Source of the DNA: Pontederia crassipes
Lineage: Eukaryota > Streptophyta > Magnoliopsida > Commelinales > Pontederiaceae
Length of the DNA: 64,000 bases
Direction of reading: 5' to 3'
Assembly: GCA_030549335.1 (NCBI GenBank)
Contig: CM060198.1
Coordinates: 56,677,995 to 56,741,994 of the forward strand
Shown: positions 54,152-64,000 of the stretch, one piece after another
Position numbering within the stretch: position 1 is the stretch's first letter
Layout of the letters: every line of letters starts with the position of its first letter
Notes under the pieces: model-generated
Seen by the model: only the letters and a program-made list of their open reading frames with translations
Databases searched by the model: none
Told to the model about the DNA's origin: nothing
Made by a program: the position numbers and the translations under genes

Positions 54152-55064
54152 AATGTTTTAATAATCGCACCGGTCACGTGATCGGACGATCAACTGAGTC
54201 ATGGTTAGATCGATTTGATCGAATTCAATCGAGTTTAACTAAATTTTATTAAATTAATATTATTTATAATAATTTTATATAGATACATAATCAATATTAT
54301 ATAATACTTATAATTCATAATAAAATATAATAAACAAATATTAATTAAATATTAATATTCATGAAAAGAGTTTGAATTTTTATTATTGATACAGTATATT
54401 AATTCTTTTATTTTATTCTTCAATATTATTTTATGGTGATAATATATTAATTAATTTTGACATATATCACTCTCATGTTTTTTTCTTTACTTTCATTTTA
54501 ATAATTTTCATTTTATATTTCCATTAATTCCTCTCTCCTCATTAATTTCCATATTTATTTACTTTTTTATAATAAAAATATATTAAAATTTCAATATTCA
54601 TAAAAAACTTTAAGTTATTATTATTGATATACTATATTAATTTTTTTATTCTTTGATACTATTTTGGGTGATAATAAATTAATTTAATTTCCATATATCA
54701 CTCTTACTTCCTTTTATTTTCTCCTTTATTTTCATTTGAATACTTTCCTATTTTATTTCCATTAATTCCTTTCCCATATTGATATCCTACATTTATTTCC
54801 TTTTTAATGTTTACCGATTATTAATTCAAATACTTTTCCACTTTTTTTACCTTCCTTCTTAACTTTTTATTTCCTATTTTTACTTTTAATTTTTAGTTTC
54901 TTTCACTTTAAATATTGAATCGGGTTTGTCCGATTTAGTGGTTGAACCGATTTTTGGCCGGTTCAACTTCACTTCTATTTTTGCAATTAATTCGGACCGA
55001 ACGAGCCACCGATTCGTGGTTGAACCTATTGAACCGGTTGATCCGATCCGATTTTAATAACTAT
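54152..55064 (+). mobile_element. Non-autonomous hAT-like element, copy B
   Basis: This 0.9-kb AT-rich element has inverted ends TGTTTTAATAATCG... and ...CGATTTTAATAAC. It is collinear with the reverse complement of 5346-6026: TCGATTTGATCGAATTCAAT, the tract at about 54311-54337, then a TATTAATTCTTTTATTT block and the closing GATCCGATCCGA. Copy B carries an internal near-duplication (about 54,310-54,540 against 54,560-54,790). The target duplication is unclear, so the borders are within a few bases only. Confidence 0.6.
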
Positions 55065-55129
55065 GGGTGAAACTTGAGGAGTCATCCTCTGCGCCATTAT
55101 CAAGACAAAACAAAAGAAATTCTTAATAT

Positions 55130-55370
55130 ATCTAACGCTCGTTGGAATCTTCCTTGTCATAGTTCGGTACTATTCGGAACGACACCAAATTAATTGAGCT
55201 TAATAGTGGACTCGTTGGAATCTTCCTTGTCATAGTTCAGTACTATTCGGAACGACATCAAATTAATTGAGCTTAATAGTGAATTGAGATTTTAATTCGC
55301 GACTAATACAAATAACTCTTAACGACAATCGAGACTGAATGATCGACGTCACTCTCCGAATATTGGGATG
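55130..55370 (-). mobile_element. SINE-like element, copy 2, with a 73-bp tandem duplication
   Basis: From about 55190 to 55360 the sequence parallels the SINE-like insert at 6530-6640 in order: CGACACCAAATTAATTGAGC, GAGATTTTAATTCGCGAC, ATAACTCTTAACGACAA and TGAATGATCGACG. A 73-bp unit starting CTCGTTGGAATCTTCC is doubled (55138 and 55211), with a few differences. Confidence 0.5.
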
Positions 55371-55887
55371 ACAACTGGAAAAAAATATCCTCTTATTTGT
55401 CAGACTTTGCCATCTCCATCTCCGATTATAAATTACCCTGTTTGAGGGAGAAAGGATTTCATTTCATGTCATAATTAGACATAATTAACGAGCAAAGGGA
55501 TAATACAAAAAAAATGATTTAAAATTATATATATATATAACGATGGAAATAGAATTTAAAGTACTATATCCTATATCTGAAATATTCTTAGATTGCAGTT
55601 CCACCTTGCCGAAGGAGGTTGGACATACTCCATACCACCAGACGAAGGGGAACGAGAATAGAATCGCTACGTTGTGTTAGACAAATGCTCCCGAGCTTAA
55701 AGAAAATGTAGAACTTGGAGACTACAGTACGTTGGCAATGCGTTAAGATAAACAAAAAGCAAGCATACTATTAAGAGAGGCTGATGCCCCAGATGAAAGT
55801 TGCAATTGCATACCATATCTTAAACGAGCCCCACCAATTTCAAGACTTGGTTACATTTTATACATGCATGAGGAATGAAGTAAACCT
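55371..55887. other. PEX13 3' flank
   Basis: Spacer and probable 3' untranslated region of the minus-strand PEX13 gene. No other feature is seen. Confidence 0.5.
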
Positions 55888-58800
55888 CTAATGATCGTCG
55901 CTCCAAACATTATCCCACTGTCCGTTGCCGGCAGATTTAGGACCCTCGAGCATGTGCTGACCACGCCCGGAAGGGCCGGGGAGGAATTCACCAGGCCCTG
56001 GTGGCACCTGTTTTCGGGATTTTGTTTTGATTCCTAGGATCCTCAGAACGAACCTTGCGAGTTCACCGTATAACAAGCCCGAACGATCGAAGAGCTGCAA
56101 GCAATAAAAATCATGCAAAACAAACTAAACTTTATGGTTCCTGTGTAGCCAAAGTTGTCGGTACAAAAAATCAAATGGGCAGGAAGGAAAAGTTAAACCT
56201 GAAGGAGAGCCGTCATGAACATGTGAAATGCCTGAGTGTTCTGGTCGATAAGGATTGAGATGCGACCAAAGAAGTTGACAACTCCTTGCATCTGCCATCA
56301 GAAGTATATACAGCAATTAAAGATTAAAAGTGGATCGAGAAAACCTAAAAGTTATAGCATATTCAGTATCTCAAATTAGATGCGGAAAAAAAATTAAAAA
56401 CCTAGTTTAAAGATGGAAAATATTTTTTAAAGATGCTAGAAAATTATAGAAACAACTACCAACAATTAAAAGATTATAGAGCAAGTAAAATACACACAGA
56501 AAAGCCTAATATTTTGAATAATTTGTTTTTTACTACAAAAAAGTGAAGTTCTCATGCACGACATAACGACAAAAGATACCGAGAAACATGTACTTGAGGC
56601 AAAGAAACATGAAGAAAGAAGTCCTACCACACGAATGAAAGATATCCAAAAGCCTGGGGGTGAGGATGGAGGACCATATGGATTATTTGGATCTTGGTCA
56701 CTGTAGGGGCCTCCCATGCCCATTCCATAACCCCCCATCGGCCCACCCAACCTGTTATTATACATACCACCACCATACATACTATTCCCATAAAGCCCAC
56801 CACCATACATGCTACTACCACCATAAAGCCCACCACCATACATGCTACTACCACCATATCCCCCATATGACCCATACATGCTTGAGCCATAGCCTGTATT
56901 GTAATTCATATTGGAACCATAACCTGCATTGAAAATTAGGTTAAGAAACTGAGGAACCAGACATGAATGACATTTACCACTAAGAAGTACCTCCATAACC
57001 AGTAGTTCCATAATTTTGTTGCCAAGGCCTTTGAGGTACAGGCCTTGAAAGAGCAGGATTTCCATTTGCAGTCAGGCTCCTGTCGGTGCTAGCGACAATT
57101 TCCCCTGGTTTTGCTGTTCCAGATGCTTCCACAACATCACTTGTGTTTCCTGCCGATGGAGGCTTAAAAGGTGTAGGACCAGATGAAGTTCCAGCTTGCT
57201 CCCAAGGTTTCCGAGGTGGATTAGTACCTGAAGTACAACAATTTGCAATAAGAAGGAAACCAATGGAACCTAGAATCAGTTTTTTCATTGAAACCCTAAT
57301 GAGCAACAATAGAAAGGAAAAATGAAGAGGAAAATGACTAGAAGATTTTTTTTAGCAGAAGAAAGTTGTGCCTCTCATGAAGGGAGCTGCCGTGGATGAA
57401 CTTTGCAAAACAGTTGGTATAGATGAACAATAATTGAAAACCACAAGTCTCTATTTTCTCACTAAAAAGGTTATATATATAATCTTAAGTGATCTCATTT
57501 TATGCTATGCATAAACATTAGAAAAAAAATTCTGTTTTTCCATATCATAGAGGAAGAACGAATAAATTCCTAATAAACAGCATGCCAAATATCAGTTCAG
57601 TGATGTGTAATGTCAAATGATAAGCTGGTTCCTGGCGAGTGATCCTTGTGGATTCAAGCATGAAAAATTCGAGCAAGCCAACCAAACCTCGAACTTGCTT
57701 GAAATCTTAATCAAGTGGCTGTTACTGGCATATAGTTTAAGCTAAGGCTAATAGCTCTATCTGATATACATCTAGTAGCTTGGCTTGACATGAAAGGTGA
57801 AGCCATAACAAGGCAAAGGATACAGATTGAAAGCAATCAGTATAACCTCTATTAAAGCTCGTAATTTAATTTAGTCAAGTAAATATCACTCATAAAAGCA
57901 ATGAACAGATAGAAACAGGTTTAATACATTCTACTTTTTTTTTAAAACCGCTAAAGTTTATCTTTTTGTGAAAAGGCACTAAAGTTGTGTTGCATGGACT
58001 TAGCTTCTCCAACTATTTTTCTCACAAGACAAAAACAAGAAAAACTTATCAAAGCATCACTACGCAGCAGAACAGCATTAGGCTTGAAAGACCAAGAAAT
58101 TTTATTAATAAACAAGCCGTTGTACTTTGAAAAGCAATCATGATATATATTACACCTTATATAGGTTTGCTCGTCGATTATGGATAAGACCTTTCACGTG
58201 AAGCCAACTTAACTTGGATCCCAAATGTTAAACATGAAATGAAGCTATATGAAGTTATGAACATAAAACTGGCAACCTCTACATTTCCTAATGTACATTA
58301 GAAAATGAATCTAGGACATGGATTATTCTAAAAGCATGCAAGTAGAAATCAACACTACCAAATCCTGGAGCAAGAATTGATTCTTGAAGTATTTCCTACA
58401 CGCCAGTAATATCATCTTCAGCACCACTATAAATCAATACCATCAGCAGCACCACTAATATGTATCAATCAATATATGAATTTTCAATCTACAAAATGAT
58501 TGTTTCCTTAATCTCTAAAGTCGATTAATTCATATCTAACAATTTGATATGAAGTATCACAAACAGGGCATCTGTCAATTCAGAACACAGCCTTGTTGCC
58601 AACCAAAAAAAAAAAAGGAACAAGTAAAGGAAATCTTTATATTCCGATACCCATCGCATACTGTTTCAATCAGATCCATCAGTGGATGTTGTCATGTGCT
58701 TTTGCCCCCGATAACTCACGACATAAAAGAAATCTCCTTGTAAGAAACATCAACAAATTTAGTAACAAAACATATGTCGAATCCCTCCTGAAATTGTATG

Positions 58801-59096
58801 CATCTGTCGCCGAATCTACAGGATCTCAATCCAAAATTACAAATTTCCAGCTAAAAGCAAGCCATCCGAAGGTGCCATCGTAGATTGATGCCACCCCCAT
58901 CCAAACCCCCTTATCGAGGACGAAACCTAATCGATCAAGACCCTTTGTCTTCAAATTCGACTAAAACCCTCTAAAAATCGGATGTAACAAAGCAAGAAAA
59001 ACGAGGTCCTCCGATCTTCGAAGACCGTAACACGATCGGAGGAGGAGGAAGAGGAGAATTCTTGCACAGACCTGGCGGCGGGGACTCCGACGTCAT
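55888..59096 (-). CDS. PEX13: Peroxin-13, peroxisomal matrix-protein import docking factor
   Basis: Membrane component of the peroxisomal docking complex (with PEX14) that receives cargo-loaded PEX5 and PEX7. The exons, in transcript order, are 59072-59096, 56991-57227, 56628-56923, 56199-56291 and 55888-56094, giving 858 nt, or 285 aa (Arabidopsis PEX13 is about 304). The 25-nt first exon encodes MTSESPPPG and is followed by a 1.84-kb intron. The order is: a Pro-rich N-terminus with NPPRKPWEQAG and SRPVPQRPW; a Gly/Tyr/Met-rich repeat region (about residues 88-160, SSMYGGGLYG repeated); DQDPNNPYGPPSSPPGFWI (163-181); then MQGVVNFFGRISILIDQNTQ, FDRSGLLYGELARFVLRILG and a C-terminal DNVW. As in other plant PEX13 proteins there is no SH3 domain. 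Confidence 0.95.
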
Positions 59097-59259
59097 CGCG
59101 GCGACCACGGCGAGAACTCTACATGAACAGGTCGCCTCGGGCCTTTTGATGGAGGAACGCGGAGCTCGACCTCGCCGCCTTCGCGTGCGTCCAGGAAAAA
59201 TAAAAGAAAATACGAACGAAATAATGGAAGATAAGTCATAAAGAAAGCATTTGTCCAAT

Positions 59260-60823
<1,564 letters not shown>

Positions 60824-61066
60824 AAGCTTGAGGCCTCCAGAAGCGCACGTTCTTCAGCTCACAAGCCGCGCGGAGCATAGAAAAAGTAAAGGGCGTTCGT
60901 ACGCAATCTATGTACGCATGCTGGGGATATAATTCAGAATCGCCATGCAGATACATTGCCCCCCCTGGTCAAAAGGATTGATGCCTGATCTTTGTACAAA
61001 ACTGACATCCAATCTCCTTTACAACATAGAACCCAAATCAGTAACCTACTGCCGTAATTATAAAGC

Positions 61067-61090
61067 TAGAGAGAGAGAGAGAGAGAGAGA
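61067..61090. repeat. (GA)n microsatellite
   Basis: A short GA run just downstream of the LRR gene stop, in its probable 3' untranslated region. Confidence 0.9.
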
Positions 61091-61104
61091 TGGAGTTTGA
61101 CCGT

Positions 61105-62574
61105 TCACTGGTAATGGATGATCAAAACAACAAGAAGCAAAAGGGAGTTTGAGAGATTGCTCCGGAGGGCGAGCAGAGAGCTGAGGCAAAATGCAGCTGA
61201 TCCCTGTGTGGCAGGACCGTCGGACCAAGACCCGTTGCTGGCTTTGAGAGAGTCCAGACAGGGCGGTGCCTCCAAGTACACTGGAAGGTTCTGGTGCATG
61301 CGGGGGCCTGCGCACAGGCCCTTGTTGTCCCTGACGTCTAGGCTCTTCCCGAGCCTGCTCACGAACTCCTCGGAGAAGACAAGCTCCCCGCTCAGCTGGT
61401 TCTGGCTCAGGTTGAGTTGGCCGAGTTTGGGGAGGCCTCCGAGGCCTGGAGGCACTGTCCCGTTCAACCTGTTCCTGTCCAAAGACAGGCTGATGAGGTT
61501 GGTCAGAGAACCGAAGGAGGCGGGTATGGGACCAAAGAGCCCGCAGCCTGAGAGAGACAGCACGACCAGCTTCCTCAGAGATCCAAGGAAGCGAGGGACG
61601 CCTGTGTCTATGGGGTTGTCCTCTGCGAGAAAGTACTGCAGCTCCACCATGTCTGACAGTGAATCCGGTATGGGACCTGTCAACGAGTTGTGGCTCAAAT
61701 CCAGCAAGACCAGCCTCCCCAACTTGCCCATGTCTGCTGGAATCCAGCCGGAGAGCTTGTTGGAGCTGAGGTCGACCTTTTGGAGGGACTGGAGTTCACC
61801 CAGCGAGCGTGGGATCTCTCCCTGCAGCACATTCCAGCTAAGGTCGAAGATGGTCAAGCTGCTCAAACCAGCGATCTCGACGGGGATCCTGCCTGTCAGA
61901 TGGTTGTAACTCAGGTCCAGTTGCTCCAGTTTTCCAAGTGTTCCGAGCTCCTTTGGCACCCCTCCGAGCAGGTTGTTCTGTGAAAGGGTGAGCACTCTCA
62001 AGCTCTGCAACCTGGCTATGGTCGACGGGATCTCTCCGGTGAGTCCTGGATTGGATTTGATCACCAGCTGCTCCAGTCTGGAAGTGCTTGTGAAGAGAGA
62101 AGGTGGCAGGAAGAGTGATCCGGGGCCAAGGAAGCAACTGAACAGCGAGAGCGCCTTGAGATAGGGAAGCTTCAGAATGGACTCCGAGAGCTTGGCAGAG
62201 GCCTTGCATGGCGGCGAGGCGACATCCGAGCCGATGTGGAGCTTGGTGACATGGAGATAAGGGTCCTGCTGCTGACCTCCTTGGAGCACCATCTCACATT
62301 GGATGCCAGGCCATGGGGTGTCAGTGCAAGGGTGCGGATGGAGCTCAGCCCAGCTCTGGTCTTCCAGGAGAGCACTCATCACCTCGAACAGACCCAGGAG
62401 CTCCTCGCTTCGCATTCCACCGCCGTCGCCATCTTCCACGGCTTCCAGTGGGGTCCCATGGAGGAGGACAAAGAGGAAGCAAGCCAGAAAGATGACCAGC
62501 TTTGCAAGGTTTCCAGGAGCAGCTGAAGCCATGAGCGAGAAGAGAGAGAAAGAGAGGTGAAATGGAAGGATCAC
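61105..62574 (-). CDS. LRR receptor-like protein, RLP29/PII-2-like, intronless
   Basis: Cell-surface leucine-rich-repeat protein without a kinase domain. The frame is 489 aa from the first Met. The second Met (residue 15, MASAAPGN, base 62532) has the better context and starts a typical signal peptide (LVIFLACFLFVLLHG), so 475 aa is likely. Next come the family-specific N-terminal cap (EELLGLFEVMSALLEDQSW, then WPGIQC at residues 88-93) and CKASAKLSESILKLPYLKAL. About nine LRRs follow (LxxLxLSxNxLxGxIPxxL) over residues 150-400, then GKSLDVRDNKGLC. The protein ends in a hydrophobic tail (LSNSLLLLVVLIIHY) that suits a GPI-anchor signal or tail anchor. The closest recalled relative is Arabidopsis RLP29. 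The ligand and partner are unknown; PII-2 relatives act in root responses to fungi. Confidence 0.92.
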   Translation of the reverse strand: MILPFHLSFSLFSLMASAAPGNLAKLVIFLACFLFVLLHGTPLEAVEDGDGGGMRSEELLGLFEVMSALLEDQSWAELHPHPCTDTPWPGIQCEMVLQGGQQQDPYLHVTKLHIGSDVASPPCKASAKLSESILKLPYLKALSLFSCFLGPGSLFLPPSLFTSTSRLEQLVIKSNPGLTGEIPSTIARLQSLRVLTLSQNNLLGGVPKELGTLGKLEQLDLSYNHLTGRIPVEIAGLSSLTIFDLSWNVLQGEIPRSLGELQSLQKVDLSSNKLSGWIPADMGKLGRLVLLDLSHNSLTGPIPDSLSDMVELQYFLAEDNPIDTGVPRFLGSLRKLVVLSLSGCGLFGPIPASFGSLTNLISLSLDRNRLNGTVPPGLGGLPKLGQLNLSQNQLSGELVFSEEFVSRLGKSLDVRDNKGLCAGPRMHQNLPVYLEAPPCLDSLKASNGSWSDGPATQGSAAFCLSSLLALRSNLSNSLLLLVVLIIHYQ

Positions 62575-64000
62575 TCGGCAGAGGTGGACAGTGGAGTTCC
62601 AAGGGCTTGTTCAAATTATTTATGCCCTGAAACAGGCAGCAATAAAGCTGATTCACCTGTCACTGTTCCGCTAATATGTCTGTTTCTTTTCTGAGCAGGT
62701 TGTTTGACATGAAATGTCTGGACAGACAACTTTGGGGCATCCGAGTCTAATCATCTCGGCATTCAACACGCCATAAAACACTTCTTACCTTCCTCAATCT
62801 AAAGTTTGGTGCCTAGTTGATGTAAAGATATGCCACACTTTCTTGATTCCATGCTCAGAGAAGGAAAGCCTCGGAACAGTGACTTTTCTATCTACTCTCT
62901 GGTCTTTTCAGAGCCCGGTGCCCAGGCGACAGGGGAGCGTGCGATGCAAAGATGCGAGCAAGGTCCAGTCACCTCACCAACTTTGTCCAATTACAATTTA
63001 CAAATATAAATAGCTTGGCAAGGTAGGGGTAACTTATTCACGCATAAATAGTGCCTTGTGCTCTTAGCCAGTTAAAGAAAAATGCCGAGCAAAGAACGTA
63101 AAATATCCCCTGGTACAATCCTGACATCGATCTGAGAAAAGAAGAAGGAAAATCATGTTCATACTTTCACTACGAGTCTCCTCTTCAACATATTTATAGC
63201 AAATTGTGTTGTACAGAAATATACATGACAGGTGTACTGCTACTGTAGATACATCTAACATGTATCCAAAAAGTTCAGTGTACGTTAGGTGCCTGCACCC
63301 TTGTCTTCCTTTGGTGAACAAGTCAGGGACCCTGCATGCCTCCAACACTTCAAAGTTCATACAGCAACACGCACAGTGCTGTGCTGATCAGCGGAGGAGG
63401 GGGGGCAGTGGAAGCAGAAGGGGGCTGACAGCAAAATAAATGAAGGCATGTGGTGTTGCTGCGACTGGGGCGCCAATGGCCACGGCCATGGGCTGTGAGC
63501 ACTGCAGAGCTTTGGATTGGGTTGGGTGCAACTGTAAATGGAGCCAAAAGGACTGTTGCCTGCGATAGATTCGAAGCTCGATTGCAGGAGATACAACGGA
63601 GAGGTGGTGGTGGGAACTGGAAACTGGGACTTTGAGAGTGATAGTTCTCTCTTTTGTTATCTTTCTGATACAGATCAGGGGAAATGCTTCAGGGAAAGAA
63701 CAGGCAAGAAGCTGAGAAGAGTGGCTTGGTCAATGAGACAAGTACAGGAGAATTTTATAGGTCAGCAAAGCAATGCAACACTGACACTTGAAAAAAAAAG
63801 TCTCAGTAAATATTTTGCCATTTAAAGTCATGCTAATTTATGAGTAACCAGAAATTGGAACCTTACGTCTAAAGATTTTATGTTGTTTATTGCTCTCTCT
63901 CCTTTTATTTTTTTATATAAAACGTTATGTATTGATATTCAGGCTATAACCATCCTCGTACAAAACATTGAAGAGGTAACGGAGGAGTTCCTCCTCATAA
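62575..64000. other. LRR gene 5' flank and unresolved right edge
   Basis: Upstream of the LRR gene a minus-strand CATAAATAATT lies near 62,614-62,624 and could be its TATA element. From 63,000 to 64,000 there are only short open frames. A minus-strand stretch at 63,350-63,600 reads Ser/Pro-rich, but the frame cannot be decided. It could be the 3' end of a gene beyond the edge or non-coding DNA. Confidence 0.35.

Noticed and set aside
57086-57325. 79-codon plus-strand frame
   Set aside because: Antisense shadow of PEX13 exon 2.
61118-61909. 263-codon frame on the plus strand
   Set aside because: Exact antisense shadow of the LRR gene, with its regular repeats keeping the opposite strand open.
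63350-63635. Possible C-terminus of a Ser/Pro-rich secreted protein on the minus strand
   Set aside because: Two overlapping frames are equally open, none matches a family I know, and no splice site or upstream exon is visible before the edge.

Overview
The window is nuclear DNA of a flowering plant. It holds spliced genes with GT-AG introns, plant-type peroxisomal and receptor-like genes, and dense plant transposons. The GC-rich 5' ends of the genes and the GC-rich single-exon LRR gene lean towards a monocot, but the species cannot be named from the sequence.

Four host genes look whole. (1) Glycolate oxidase, minus strand, 16429-19948: 11 coding exons that sum to exactly 367 aa, with every catalytic residue present. 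(2) A UBP25-type ubiquitin-specific protease, plus strand, 45616-49866: 8 exons, 662 aa. (3) Peroxin PEX13, minus strand, 55888-59096: 5 exons, 285 aa. (4) An intronless RLP29-like LRR receptor-like protein, minus strand, 61105-62574. The left edge carries the 3' two-thirds of a subtilisin-like protease (1-1955), with a suspect last splice acceptor. A decayed second copy (about 6175-8960) is split by a SINE and a CACTA element. Glycolate oxidase and PEX13 both serve the peroxisome. Glycolate oxidase and the UBP25-type gene are, from memory, also neighbours in Arabidopsis, so the pair may be an old linkage stretched here by 25 kb of transposons.

Layout: 1-9 kb, subtilase pair with a solo LTR, a hAT-like element, a SINE and a small CACTA; 9.4-12.1 kb, a broken Ty1/copia fossil; 12.1-16.4 kb, AT-rich tandem repeats; 16.4-20 kb, glycolate oxidase; 22-24.1 kb, pyrimidine-rich minisatellites; 24132-33439, a 9.3-kb CACTA with 3-bp target duplications and decayed transposase genes; 33.4-36.5 kb, tandem repeats, a TIR element and a fold-back element; 36534-40459, a hAT-like element with a Mutator-like element nested inside; 42066-43207, a second Mutator-like element; 45.6-49.9 kb, UBP25 with a young chimeric retro-insertion in its 3' flank; 53.2-55.4 kb, two more hAT-like elements and a SINE; 55.9-59.1 kb, PEX13; 61.1-62.6 kb, the LRR gene.

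The strongest novelty candidate is at 50093-50736. A 150-bp segment just downstream of UBP25 is repeated there as a perfect inverted copy. It is fused to a SINE/LINE 3' end with a (TTG)n tail, and the whole insertion is flanked by a 16-bp target duplication.
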